64,000 bases of DNA from an uncultured Bacilli bacterium (lineage in GTDB: Bacteria; Bacillota_I; Bacilli_A; RF39; UBA660). The stretch lies in contig CAKPNA010000006.1 of the NCBI GenBank assembly GCA_934168275.1, positions 1 through 64,000 on the forward strand, written 5' to 3'. A program made the position numbers and the translations under genes. A model generated the notes under the pieces. It was given only the letters and a program-made list of their open reading frames with translations, was not told where the DNA came from and did not search any database. Of this stretch, positions 8,849 to 17,786 are shown one piece after another. The stretch's first letter is position 1, and the number at the start of each line of letters is the position of its first letter.

Positions 8849-9443
8849 AAAATTTATCTTGTTTATAAGTGGTATAGTTATAACAATTACTGGCTTAGTA
8901 TTAGGACTATCAAACTATATTGATGAAAAGATTAATATTGCATATGATACTATGAACAGCAAGATATCAACTATCGAACCTGAACAAGAACAAAAACAAG
9001 AAAAAACAGAAGAACAAGAAGAAATTGAAGACTTAGAACACTATATCGGCTATCTAGAAATACCTAAAATAAACTTTAACCGAGGTTTCTATTCTAAAAA
9101 TAGTGGATTTAATAATGTTGAATTAAATATTCAAGTATTAAATGATTCTTCTTATCCTGATACTAAAAATGGTAATTTAATCATGGCAGCCCATTCCGGA
9201 GATGCCTACAATTCATATTTTACTGATTTAAAATATTTATCTATTGATGATGAATTAGTAATAACATATAAAAATCATAAGTATCACTATTTAATAAAAG
9301 ATATTTATGACGTTGAAAAAACCGGTACAGTAAACATTAAAAGAGATCAAAACCAAAATACTCTAACATTAATTACTTGTACTAGTGGTAATTTAAAATA
9401 TAGTCAAACAGTCTATATCGCATATTTAAGTACTAAAGAATAA
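8841..9443 (+). CDS. Sortase-family protein lacking the usual active-site Arg
   Basis: Sortases are membrane-bound transpeptidases that cleave sorting motifs and link surface proteins to the wall or to each other. The protein has 200 residues. An N-terminal anchor covers about 5-25, an acidic Glu/Gln-rich linker 46-66, and the sortase barrel 68-195. His118 (MAAHSG) and Cys180 (LTLITC) are present. The Arg normally found about 8-12 residues after the Cys is replaced by Gln189 in KYSQTVYIAYL. The spacing resembles class D/E enzymes. Translationally coupled to the SpaA-like gene, its likely substrate. Confidence 0.82.
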   Translation: MNKKFILFISGIVITITGLVLGLSNYIDEKINIAYDTMNSKISTIEPEQEQKQEKTEEQEEIEDLEHYIGYLEIPKINFNRGFYSKNSGFNNVELNIQVLNDSSYPDTKNGNLIMAAHSGDAYNSYFTDLKYLSIDDELVITYKNHKYHYLIKDIYDVEKTGTVNIKRDQNQNTLTLITCTSGNLKYSQTVYIAYLSTKE

Positions 9444-9461
9444 TATTAAGGGGGTTATATT

Positions 9462-10364
9462 ATGATTAGAACAAATATCTTAGATAAAATAAATGTATTA
9501 ATAAATATTGTATCCAAAGAACAATTTATGGTATTAATGCTAATACTATACTTATTTCTAGCACTTATTCTTCTATTATGTAATAAATTAACTAAGAAAA
9601 GTGCTAAAAGAGTATTAACATATTGGTATGTCTTTATGTTAACTACTATTGTTTTTGAATATAGAGATAAGCTATCTGGACTCTTAGATTATCTAGTAAA
9701 TAATATTATTTATGAACTAGTATTTCCTAATTACTTAGTATTTATAATAATCTTTGTAATTACTAATATCTATATTGTAGATAGTATTATTAATAAAAAA
9801 AGTACTCTAGTATATAAAATAATTAATATCTTAATGTATACTATAACAACATTTATTAGTTTTGTATTATTCTATTTAATTACTAAAAATAATATAAATA
9901 TATATAATGAATTAGATATCTATACTAATAGTGATATAGCTTCTTTAATTGAATTAGTAATGATTATATTTAGTATTTGGACAATAATAAATATCTTATG
10001 TAAAATAACACACAAAGTATATATAAATAATAAAAAAGAAGATTTAAAATATGCTCCTGTAAATATGGATGTACCTGTAAATATGGACATGCAAGTATCT
10101 ACTCCTGTAAACATGGATATAACACCTAATGAAGAAGTTAATTACTTTGCTGATTTATATGATCCAACACCTAGAGTAATAAACCCTAAAGTAGAAGTAG
10201 AACTAGTAAAAGTAAATAACGATACTATGGATTTAAATACGATGATAAATAATATTACATCCAAAAATAGTATTGAATTATTAAAAGAATTAGATAAACT
10301 TAATTATAGTTCACAAGATTATAAAATATTATCTAATATTCTTAAAAATAGTTATAACAAATAG
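9462..10364 (+). CDS. Multi-pass membrane protein of unknown function
   Basis: I do not recognise this family. The protein has 300 residues. Roughly five hydrophobic segments fill about residues 15-185 (for example FMVLMLILYLFLALILLLC and YLVFIIIFVITNIYIVDSI). A cytoplasmic-looking tail follows. In it a short motif is repeated three times (PVNMDVPVNMDMQVSTPVNMD, about 200-220), and a helical C-terminus follows (about 255-300). It begins 18 bases after the sortase gene with an AAGGGGG ribosome site, so it is probably co-transcribed and may serve the same surface-protein pathway, but nothing in the sequence proves this. Confidence 0.6.
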   Translation: MIRTNILDKINVLINIVSKEQFMVLMLILYLFLALILLLCNKLTKKSAKRVLTYWYVFMLTTIVFEYRDKLSGLLDYLVNNIIYELVFPNYLVFIIIFVITNIYIVDSIINKKSTLVYKIINILMYTITTFISFVLFYLITKNNINIYNELDIYTNSDIASLIELVMIIFSIWTIINILCKITHKVYINNKKEDLKYAPVNMDVPVNMDMQVSTPVNMDITPNEEVNYFADLYDPTPRVINPKVEVELVKVNNDTMDLNTMINNITSKNSIELLKELDKLNYSSQDYKILSNILKNSYNK

Positions 10365-10388
10365 AATTGGTCTCGTACCAATTTTTTC
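10365..10388 (+). terminator. Terminator closing the sortase operon
   Basis: AATTGGT (10365-10371) and ACCAATT (10377-10383) form a perfect 7-bp stem with a CTCGT loop and a T-run. Confidence 0.88.
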
Positions 10389-10472
10389 TTTAAATACAAA
10401 GAAATATTAAGAAAAACCTTTACCTTTAACTAAGTAAATGATAAACTAATATTAGAAGTTAGGAGTGATATT

Positions 10473-11393
10473 ATGGCTAATAAAAAAGAAGTAAAAAACG
10501 ATATTGACTTATCTAAAATAAATAAAGAATTAGATAGAAAAAAAGAAGATATTCTAAAAGAAGTCGAAGACAAGAAAGAAGAAGTTATCAAAGAGTTAGA
10601 TAGTAAAATAGAATCTAAAGTAGAAGTGGCAGTTAACGAAAAAATAAAAACTTATGAAAAGAAAGTAGTAAAAACTAAAAACTATAAAATATTAAGAAGA
10701 GATATAGTAATTATTGTCTTATTAGGTTTAATAATATATGCTGGATATTATATGTATAAAAATGATTACTTTAATATAATGATTAACAAAAATAATGTTA
10801 TTAAGACCCCAAATGATCCACAAGAAGAAATCAAATATGATAGTGCCTACTATATAAAAAATTATGGTTATTTAATAAACAATATCTTTATAAATGATCA
10901 AGAATTATTAGATATCTTTAAAAAAGACCTTATAACTACTAATGACATAAGTAATAGTTTAAAATTAAAAATAAGTTATTATAATATTAAAAATAAACAA
11001 AATGATGATGGTAATATTGTATTTAGTAAAGAAGATATCTTATCTAGTTATCAAACAATATTTAATGATACAGTTATAAATAATGAGACTTTTACCTATA
11101 ATAATACTAGATTTATTTATTACAATAATATGTATATAGGTTATGAATTACCAAATGAAGAATTAAATATTAAATATAATATCTATAATAGTTATCTTAA
11201 AGATAAAGACTTAGTATTTGAATTAGTAGTAGGTAGAGTAGTAGATAATAATATTATTAATATATATGATGATAGAATAATGGAATATAATGGTAATATT
11301 AATGATTATCATGAATTATTAACTAAATATAGTATTACATTTACTAATAACAATGATAAATATTACTTTAGTAAAATAGAGAAAATTAGTTAG
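10473..11393 (+). CDS. Single-pass membrane protein with N-terminal coiled coil, unknown function
   Basis: Not recognised. The protein has 306 residues. A highly charged coiled coil lies in the cytosolic N-terminus (about 5-65, rich in KKEDILKEVEDKKEEV). One membrane segment follows (about 77-95: IVIIVLLGLIIYAGYYMY). A long Asn/Tyr/Ile-rich extracytoplasmic part makes up about 100-306. The stop is 10 bases before truA, with the truA ribosome site inside the gap, so they may be co-transcribed. The extracytoplasmic part has the low-complexity composition common in this genome. Confidence 0.6.
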   Translation: MANKKEVKNDIDLSKINKELDRKKEDILKEVEDKKEEVIKELDSKIESKVEVAVNEKIKTYEKKVVKTKNYKILRRDIVIIVLLGLIIYAGYYMYKNDYFNIMINKNNVIKTPNDPQEEIKYDSAYYIKNYGYLINNIFINDQELLDIFKKDLITTNDISNSLKLKISYYNIKNKQNDDGNIVFSKEDILSSYQTIFNDTVINNETFTYNNTRFIYYNNMYIGYELPNEELNIKYNIYNSYLKDKDLVFELVVGRVVDNNIINIYDDRIMEYNGNINDYHELLTKYSITFTNNNDKYYFSKIEKIS

Positions 11394-11403
11394 GAGGTAA
11401 AAT

Positions 11404-12144
11404 ATGCGATATTTTATAACATTTTCATATGATGGTACAGCATTTAATGGTTATCAAAAACAACCTCGTGTAAGAACTGTTCAAGGAGAATTAGAAAAAG
11501 CCTTAAAACAAATAAATGATAATAAAGAAGTATCAGTAAGTGCAACCGGAAGAACAGATGCTGGTGTCCATGCTCTAAACCAAAAAGCTCACTTTGATTT
11601 AGAAAAAGAATTTGATATAGATAAATTAAAACAAGGACTAAATTCTCTATTACCTGAAGATATTTATGTTAAAAAAGTCGAAAAAGTACCTGATAATTTT
11701 CATGCTAGATTTGATGCTATTGGAAAAGAATATGTTTATATAATTAATATGGGAGAATATAATCCCTTAGAAAGACACTATGTATACCAACACTGTAAAA
11801 AACTAGATGTTATAGAAATGGAAAGAGCTCTAAAATATTTTGAAGGCACTCATAACTATAAATCATTTACTAAAACAGATGAAGAAAAAGATGACTATGT
11901 CAGAACTATTTCTCAGACTAGTTTAGTAAGAGATAGTAAAGATATTAATAAAATATATCTAACCTTTGTTGGTACAGGATTTCTTCGTTATATGGTAAGA
12001 AATATTGTTGGATTATTAATTGAAGTAGGAGAAGGTAAAAGACGAAGTGAAGAAGTAATTAGTATTTTAAAAGCCGAAGATCGCACTAAAGCCGGTAAAA
12101 CTGCTAATCCTGAAGGCTTATACTTAAAGAATGTCTTTTACTAA
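11404..12144 (+). CDS. truA: tRNA pseudouridine synthase A
   Basis: TruA converts U38-U40 in the tRNA anticodon arm to pseudouridine. The protein has 246 residues, the normal length. The catalytic Asp52 lies in SATGRTDAGVHA. Other family marks are FSYDGTAFNGYQKQP at the start, FHARFDAIGKEYVY, and GTGFLRYMVRNIVG near the end. An AGGAGG site precedes the ATG. An RluA-type synthase follows after 9 bases, making a small RNA-modification pair. Confidence 0.96.
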   Translation: MRYFITFSYDGTAFNGYQKQPRVRTVQGELEKALKQINDNKEVSVSATGRTDAGVHALNQKAHFDLEKEFDIDKLKQGLNSLLPEDIYVKKVEKVPDNFHARFDAIGKEYVYIINMGEYNPLERHYVYQHCKKLDVIEMERALKYFEGTHNYKSFTKTDEEKDDYVRTISQTSLVRDSKDINKIYLTFVGTGFLRYMVRNIVGLLIEVGEGKRRSEEVISILKAEDRTKAGKTANPEGLYLKNVFY

Positions 12145-12153
12145 AAATAACAT

Positions 12154-12993
12154 ATGCAAAAATATAAAGTATTAAAAGAAGAAAATATTATAGAATACCT
12201 AACTAAACAAAATATAGCTAAAAATAAAATAAAAACACTAGCTAAACTAGGTAGTATCTCAGTAAATAATAAAGTAATTAATAAATTACCATATACTGTA
12301 TATCCTAACGATATAATAACTATTGGTAACAAAATAAATACTTATGACTTAAATATTATTTATGAAGATAAAAACTATCTAGTAGTAGATAAAAAAGAAG
12401 GCTTATTAACTATAAGTACTAGTAATGAAAATAAAAATAACGAAGAAACACTATATAAAATAGTAAGAAAATATTTAAACGATAAAAAAGAATATGCCTT
12501 TATTGTTAATAGAATAGATAAAGAAACATCAGGCTTAGTAATATTTGCTAAAAATGAGAAACTAAAAAATGCTCTCCAAGAAGATTGGAATAATATCGTT
12601 AAATCAAGAAAATATATTGCTATAGTATCTGGCTATATATCAAAAGATGGTCGAATCGATAATTACTTATATGAAGATAAATTAACATTCGTTCATAGTA
12701 CTAAACTAGGTGGTAAAAGAGCTATAACTAATTATAAAGTTATTAAAACTAATAAAAAATATACTATGTTAGATATTAATATTGAAACAGGTAGAAAAAA
12801 CCAAATAAGAGTCCATATGAGTGAAATGAATCATCCAATTGTTGGTGATAAAAAGTATTATAGTAAAGATAATAGTCTAAAAAGACTATGTTTACATCAC
12901 TATGAAATATCTTTAATAGATCCTATAACTAATAAATTATTAACATTTAAAAGTAATATACCTAGTATATTTAATAACTTATTTGAGAGATAA
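12154..12993 (+). CDS. RluA-family pseudouridine synthase
   Basis: This is a pseudouridine synthase of the RluA/RsuA superfamily acting on rRNA or tRNA. The protein has 279 residues. A small S4-like RNA-binding domain covers about 1-62. The catalytic domain starts with LNIIYEDKNYLVVDKKEG. Catalytic Asp122 lies in VNRIDKETSGLVIFAK, and the C-terminal motif is ETGRKNQIRVHM. Which uridine is modified cannot be told. The last seven codons plus the terminator recur at 15121, beyond the next gene. Confidence 0.9.
   Translation: MQKYKVLKEENIIEYLTKQNIAKNKIKTLAKLGSISVNNKVINKLPYTVYPNDIITIGNKINTYDLNIIYEDKNYLVVDKKEGLLTISTSNENKNNEETLYKIVRKYLNDKKEYAFIVNRIDKETSGLVIFAKNEKLKNALQEDWNNIVKSRKYIAIVSGYISKDGRIDNYLYEDKLTFVHSTKLGGKRAITNYKVIKTNKKYTMLDINIETGRKNQIRVHMSEMNHPIVGDKKYYSKDNSLKRLCLHHYEISLIDPITNKLLTFKSNIPSIFNNLFER
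12972..12993 (+). repeat. 22-bp direct repeat, copy 1 (3' end of the rluA-type gene)
   Basis: TAATAACTTATTTGAGAGAT followed by AA is identical at 12972-12993 and 15121-15142. Here it encodes the last residues NNLFER and the stop. The two copies flank the first poly-G surface-protein cassette. Confidence 0.9.
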
Positions 12994-13010
12994 TAAATTC
13001 TCTCTTTTTT
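12985..13010 (+). terminator. Terminator after the rluA-type gene
   Basis: GAGAGA and TCTCTC arms flank the stop codon and are followed by six T residues. Confidence 0.8.
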
Positions 13011-13023
13011 CTTATAATGACAC

Positions 13024-13052
13024 TTGCACATACCCATAAATTGTTATATAAT
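13024..13052 (+). promoter_or_regulatory. Promoter of poly-G leader 1
   Basis: TTGCAC (13024-13029) and TATAAT (13047-13052) are spaced by 17 bases. The spacer end and downstream bases (AAATTGTTATATAATTAATT) are the same as in the promoter at 31418-31446, so both surface genes are driven by the same type of promoter. Confidence 0.85.
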
Positions 13053-13059
13053 TAATTTA

Positions 13060-13288
13060 AAATAAGAAAATAAACAAACGAGGTATTTACCTCAAGTAAA
13101 TAGCAAATATAAAACATATGTTTGTGAGAAAGGAGTTAAAAATTATAACTAAAATTAATAATAATACGTTAACTCCAAGTTTACTAGGGGGGGGGGCTAA
13201 ATAATACACTTGTTTGTTATAATATAAAGAAGGAGTTTAAGCAGTTAGACTCTTTTTATCGTGCAGTCTTGAAAGAAGGCGTGTACTT
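13060..13288 (+). promoter_or_regulatory. Poly-G leader 1: broken leader ORF, 10-G run and terminator
   Basis: This roughly 230-base 5' leader is homologous to the one at 31453-31703. In order it has AAACAAAC (13072-13079), a GAGGTA/TACCTC hairpin (13080-13093), GTTTGT (13120-13125) and an AAAGGAG site (13129-13135). Next comes a leader reading frame whose start is ATA at 13145 instead of ATG. The frame crosses a run of 10 G (13187-13196) encoding ...LTPSLLGGGAK and stops at 13202. A second GTTTGTT (13212-13218) follows, and then an intrinsic terminator (13233-13257). Length changes in the G run would shift the leader frame. The leader probably controls read-through into the surface gene by attenuation; this mechanism is inferred. 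Confidence 0.7.
13233..13257 (+). terminator. Leader terminator 1 (before the surface gene)
   Basis: GAGTTTAA (13233-13240), loop GCAG, and TTAGACTC (13245-13252) form an 8-bp stem followed by TTTTT, 31 bases upstream of the surface-gene ATG. Its position implies conditional read-through. Confidence 0.8.
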
Positions 13289-15118
13289 ATGAATAAGAAA
13301 TTATATATAATTTTAACTATTTTATCAATAATATTTTTAAGTATTGGTGGAACATTTGCTTTGATAACTACTAGTATGACTGCAACTAATATTACTCAAA
13401 TTAAATCAGGTAACTTAACAATGACTATAAGTGGAGGAGGTAATCAGTCAGTATCGTTCGCGCCTTCTAAGTGTACTGATGAAAATGCCATTAAGAGAAC
13501 AATAACTGCTAAAACTACAAACACTTCAGGTGGCAAAGTATCTTTTAGTATCGGACTAAACATAACTGAATTAAGTGATACATATAAAAAGAATACTGTA
13601 AGATATGCTTTAACCACTAATTCATCAAGTTGTAATGTTGGTGTTATCGCCGGTGGTAATTTTAAAGATAAGATAGCAGGTGAAGATATTTGGCTAGTAA
13701 AGAACGATTATGACAATATCACACAGTCAGGAAATACTTATACTAAAACTTATTATTTGTACATATGGTTAGATGAATCAGAAACAGAATATTTTGATGG
13801 TATTATTTCAGTTAAATTAAAAGGAACAACAAGTAATAATCCTAATTTACCAATATCAGATAATTACGATGATGGCAATGGGACAAATACATTATTTTAC
13901 AAGATAAAGAGTAGTGCTGATAAATATACAAGAATAGACTTCAGTAAAACTTCAGAGCAAGATAATACTAAAGGCATATATACAACAACTAATACAGAAA
14001 ATAATGTTCCGGTATATTACTATCGTGGGGCAGTGGATAATAATCATGTTATATTTGCTAATTTTTGTTGGAGAATAGTAAGAACAACAGAGACAGGTGG
14101 AGTAAAACTAATTTATGATGGCATACCATCTAATGGAGAGTGCAGTAATACTGGAGAAGCAACTACTATTGGTAATTCGGCGTTTAATTCAAGTTATACA
14201 TCACCGGCATATGTTGGATATATGTATGATGTGGCATATACGGCAAGTCAAAAAGACATAGCAACGTTAAGTGGAAATATTATATTTGGTAATGATGCAA
14301 CATATGACTCTAGCACAGGTAAATATACTTTAAGTGATACGTATATGTTAACTGATCCAAGTAATTGGACAAATGAGTATACAACTGTATCTAATAAATA
14401 TCACTATACTTGTTTTAGTTCTAGTACAAGTTGTCAAACGGTAAATTATATCAGTGCAATTTATGATGAAAACGAAGAAAATAAGAAAGTATATTATTTT
14501 AAACTAAGTAATGGCAAGAACCATTTGGATATTTTAAAAGAAATGTTAGATAATTCAAGTAATACAACTGATTCAACTGCAAAAACTACCATTGATACAT
14601 GGTACAAAAATAATATGACAAGTTATACATCACAACTTGAAGACACAGTATTTTGCAATGATAGAACATACGATGCAAATAAAACAGGTTGGAATAAAGA
14701 TTATAGTAATTATGACGAATGGATATATTTTAGTAGCCGTCAAAGGCTTGCAGAATTTAATCCTAGTTTGATATGTGCAAGTGGCAATGATAAATTTACT
14801 GTAAACTCAAATAATGGCAATGGTAAACTAACATATCCAATTGCCTTACTGATAGCTGATGAAATAGCGTATGCTGGTGGTAAAATATCTCAAATAAATG
14901 ATACATATTATTTATATAACGGGTTATATAATTGGACAATTTCTCCATATGCATTTTATTCTTGGCATGCAAACAATTTTAATTTGCAATTAGACGGAAA
15001 TTTTATAAGCTACAGAGTTATTAATTCAAGTAATTTGAAGCCTGTTATATCCCTAAAGAAAGGCACTATAATATCTAGTGGTAATGGTACTTCAACATCA
15101 CCTTATATAGTAGAATAA
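13289..15118 (+). CDS. Secreted surface protein with TasA-like N-terminus and lectin-like C-terminus (paralogue 1)
   Basis: The protein has 609 residues. The signal segment covers about residues 3-25 (LYIILTILSIIFLSIGGTFA). A TasA/camelysin-like beta domain follows (about 26-190: NITQIKSGNLTMTISGGG, VSFSIGLNI). The middle domain has YYYRGAVDNNHVIFANFCWR, then IVRTTETGGVKLIYDG. The C-terminus (about 530-609: WTISPYAFYSWHANNF...KPVISLKKGT) resembles DUF6273-like, C-type-lectin-fold modules. No membrane anchor or sorting motif is seen. It is closely related to the 608-residue protein at 31704 along the whole length. Expression is presumably controlled by the poly-G leader. Binding target unknown. 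Confidence 0.8.
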   Translation: MNKKLYIILTILSIIFLSIGGTFALITTSMTATNITQIKSGNLTMTISGGGNQSVSFAPSKCTDENAIKRTITAKTTNTSGGKVSFSIGLNITELSDTYKKNTVRYALTTNSSSCNVGVIAGGNFKDKIAGEDIWLVKNDYDNITQSGNTYTKTYYLYIWLDESETEYFDGIISVKLKGTTSNNPNLPISDNYDDGNGTNTLFYKIKSSADKYTRIDFSKTSEQDNTKGIYTTTNTENNVPVYYYRGAVDNNHVIFANFCWRIVRTTETGGVKLIYDGIPSNGECSNTGEATTIGNSAFNSSYTSPAYVGYMYDVAYTASQKDIATLSGNIIFGNDATYDSSTGKYTLSDTYMLTDPSNWTNEYTTVSNKYHYTCFSSSTSCQTVNYISAIYDENEENKKVYYFKLSNGKNHLDILKEMLDNSSNTTDSTAKTTIDTWYKNNMTSYTSQLEDTVFCNDRTYDANKTGWNKDYSNYDEWIYFSSRQRLAEFNPSLICASGNDKFTVNSNNGNGKLTYPIALLIADEIAYAGGKISQINDTYYLYNGLYNWTISPYAFYSWHANNFNLQLDGNFISYRVINSSNLKPVISLKKGTIISSGNGTSTSPYIVE

Positions 15119-15120
15119 AC

Positions 15121-15150
15121 TAATAACTTATTTGAGAGATAAAATTATCT
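15121..15150 (+). repeat. 22-bp direct repeat, copy 2, with terminator
   Basis: Bases 15121-15142 exactly repeat the rluA-type gene's 3' end (12972-12993). The following GAGAGATAAAATTATCTCTTTTTT works as a terminator. This is a stranded copy of codons NNLFER-stop, not part of a gene here. Confidence 0.88.
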
Positions 15151-15195
15151 CTTTTTTCTATATATATGATAAAATAATATTAAGTGGTGATATAA

Positions 15196-17052
15196 ATGTA
15201 TTATAAAATAACAAACGGAAGTATATCTTATGATGAAAATACTATTATTGAAGAAATAAATTTTATTGTTAAAGATAAAGAAAAGATTGGTATTGTTGGC
15301 AGAAATGGTACCGGAAAAACATCATTACTAAAAGCAATAACTAAAGAAATATCTCTAGAAGAAGGCATTGGTGATGAAAAATTATCTGTCCAAATAGTAG
15401 GAAACCCTAAAATAGGATATCTTAAACAAGAACAATATAATGATAATATTAAAATGTTAGACTATATATTACTATCTTATAAAGATATTATTGATATTGA
15501 AAATAAAATAAAAGACCTAGAACATAGAATTAGTACTAAATATGATGAAAAAGACTTAATATTATATAATGAATTATTAGATAAATATAAATTAATTAAT
15601 GGTTATGGTTATAAAAAAGAATATGAAGTAGCCTTAACTAAGTTTGATTTTACTAAAGAAGATCAAGATAAACTACTAAGTGAATTCTCTGGTGGTCAAC
15701 GAACTAAACTATCTTTTGTCAAATTATTATTAAGTAAACCTGATATTTTAATATTAGATGAACCTACTAATCACTTAGATATTGAAACAGTTGAATGGTT
15801 AGAAGACTATCTAAAAGGTTATCCTAAAAGTATGATTATTGTTAGTCATGACAGAATGTTTTTAGATAATATATGTAATGTTATATATGAAATAGAATAT
15901 GGTACTTTAAAAAGATATCCTGGTAATTATAGTGCTTATTTAAAAAGAAAAGAAGAAGAATATCAAAAGAATTTAAAAGATTATATATATCAACAAAAAG
16001 AAATAAAAAGACTAACGGATATTGCTAATAGATTTAGATATAAACCTACTAAAGCTAAAATGGCACTAAGTAAATTAAAGCAAATCGAACACATGACTAT
16101 CATTGATAAACCACAAAGTGCTGATACTAAAACATTTCATTATAACTTTGATCCACTAATTAATAGTAGTAGAGAAGTGTTAAAAGTTAAAAACCTAGAA
16201 ATAGGTTATGATAAAGTATTAAGTGAAGTTAACCTTAATCTAGAATCTTTTGATAAAGTAGGTATTATAGGTAAAAATGGCTGTGGTAAATCAACATTTA
16301 TAAAAACTATTCTTGGAGAAATTAGTCCTATAAAAGGTAAATATTCCTATGGTAAAGATGTAACGATAGGTTATTTTGATCAAGAATTTAATAATCTTCA
16401 TATGGATAATACTGTCTATGAAGAAGTAGATAATAATTTTAAAGAAATGAGCCCAAATGAAATAAGAAGTTTATTAGCCATGTTTGAGTTCTATCAAGAT
16501 GATGTCTTCAAGAAAATATCTGATTTATCCGGAGGCGAAAAAGTAAAACTAAGTCTATGTATTCTCCTAAAAACTAGACCTAATCTTCTAATATTAGATG
16601 AACCAACTAACCACTTAGATATTATCTCTAAATCAACTATTGAAAAACTATTATTAAACTACAAAGGTACAATAATGATTGTTAGTCATGACCGTTATTT
16701 AATAAGTAAAGTATGTACTAAACTCCTAGTATTTGAAGACAATAAAACCATTATATATAATTATGGTTATCAAGAATATCTTGAAAAACATACCAAAAAA
16801 GAAGTAGAAAATACAGCTCAAATACCTAAAACTAAAGAAAAGACAGAATATATAAACGTATCTAAAGAAATAAGCAAAATAGAAAAACAAATTCTTAATT
16901 TAGAAGAAAAATTAACTACTTTAAATAATAAATTATATGAAGAAGATATCTACTTAGATAAAGATAAATATCAAGAAGTATTAAAAGAAATAAATGAAGT
17001 AAAAGAACAAATTAAAATTAAAGAAGAAATGTGGGATAATTTAACAAATTAG
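15196..17052 (+). CDS. ABC-F family ATPase
   Basis: ABC-F proteins have two ATPase domains and no membrane part; they act on the ribosome E site, in translation or antibiotic protection. The protein has 618 residues. Domain 1 has Walker A GRNGTGKTS (about 36-44), signature LSEFSGGQRTK and Walker B LLILDEPTNHLDIE-type. The P-site tRNA interaction linker covers about 235-320. Domain 2 has GKNGCGKST (about 358-366), LSGGEKVKLS and LLILDEPTNHLD. A C-terminal coiled coil covers about 550-615. It resembles YdiF/Uup-like housekeeping members, but a resistance role cannot be excluded. Confidence 0.92.
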   Translation: MYYKITNGSISYDENTIIEEINFIVKDKEKIGIVGRNGTGKTSLLKAITKEISLEEGIGDEKLSVQIVGNPKIGYLKQEQYNDNIKMLDYILLSYKDIIDIENKIKDLEHRISTKYDEKDLILYNELLDKYKLINGYGYKKEYEVALTKFDFTKEDQDKLLSEFSGGQRTKLSFVKLLLSKPDILILDEPTNHLDIETVEWLEDYLKGYPKSMIIVSHDRMFLDNICNVIYEIEYGTLKRYPGNYSAYLKRKEEEYQKNLKDYIYQQKEIKRLTDIANRFRYKPTKAKMALSKLKQIEHMTIIDKPQSADTKTFHYNFDPLINSSREVLKVKNLEIGYDKVLSEVNLNLESFDKVGIIGKNGCGKSTFIKTILGEISPIKGKYSYGKDVTIGYFDQEFNNLHMDNTVYEEVDNNFKEMSPNEIRSLLAMFEFYQDDVFKKISDLSGGEKVKLSLCILLKTRPNLLILDEPTNHLDIISKSTIEKLLLNYKGTIMIVSHDRYLISKVCTKLLVFEDNKTIIYNYGYQEYLEKHTKKEVENTAQIPKTKEKTEYINVSKEISKIEKQILNLEEKLTTLNNKLYEEDIYLDKDKYQEVLKEINEVKEQIKIKEEMWDNLTN

Positions 17053-17117
17053 TGATAACTTAACTAACTTTATTTCTATATATTATAAGGGTTTACAAAA
17101 ACCAAAGAAAAATTTAT

Positions 17118-17146
17118 TTGCCAAAAAATGTCATTTGTAGTAGAAT
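17118..17146 (+). promoter_or_regulatory. Promoter of the NlpC/P60 gene
   Basis: TTGCCA (17118-17123) and TAGAAT (17141-17146) are spaced by exactly 17 bases. Confidence 0.6.
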
Positions 17147-17191
17147 AGATAATGTGCCTAAAATAAAAAGGAACAAGGAGTTGTATTACAA

Positions 17192-17752
17192 ATGAATATT
17201 AGAAGTAAAGAAATAGGGATATTAAATATCTTTTTAATAGAACTAGTTTCTCTATTTACTGGATTAAATAATACTGGGGCAAAAGAAGAAATTGAGACTA
17301 TAGTCTATAACTATGAAAGTGTTAGATTAATGGCTACTAGCGTAGAAAAAATAGAAATACCTAAAGAAGAAGAGGTAATAGATACCTTTAATTATGATTT
17401 AGCGTATGACATAGTTAATAATGCCTTACAATATGTTGGATACCCATATGTATATGGTGGTAATAGTCTAACTAATGGAACAGATTGTTCAGGATTTACT
17501 AAATTAATATATCAACAATATGGAATATATTTACCAAGAAGTGCCTATGAACAATTATTTGTTGGTTATGATGTTGATATAAATGATATTAAACCAGGTG
17601 ATTTAGTATTATCAGGATATAATGGTAAAACTCATCACGTCGCCATATATATGGGAGATGGTCGAATAGTCCATGCCCTAAATGAAAGTGTTGGTATAGT
17701 AATAACAGGATTATATAATATGCCGATAACAGGTATAAGAAGAGTACTATAA
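17192..17752 (+). CDS. NlpC/P60 cell-wall hydrolase
   Basis: A cysteine peptidase that cleaves peptidoglycan stem peptides (gamma-D-Glu-diamino acid bond in the family). The protein has 186 residues. A hydrophobic N-terminal segment (about 8-26) acts as signal or anchor. A short linker leads to the NlpC/P60 domain (about 68-186). Catalytic Cys99 lies in GTDCSGFTKLIY, His149 in GKTHHVAIYMGDG, and the third polar residue is probably His161. No targeting domain is visible. It is monocistronic with its own promoter and terminator. Confidence 0.92.
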   Translation: MNIRSKEIGILNIFLIELVSLFTGLNNTGAKEEIETIVYNYESVRLMATSVEKIEIPKEEEVIDTFNYDLAYDIVNNALQYVGYPYVYGGNSLTNGTDCSGFTKLIYQQYGIYLPRSAYEQLFVGYDVDINDIKPGDLVLSGYNGKTHHVAIYMGDGRIVHALNESVGIVITGLYNMPITGIRRVL

Positions 17753-17770
17753 TTAAGTATTCTTTTTTTC
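17743..17770 (+). terminator. Terminator after the NlpC/P60 gene
   Basis: GAGTACT and AGTATTC pair across the stop codon, followed by seven T residues. Confidence 0.7.
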
Positions 17771-17786
17771 TAAAAAAATATTGAAA

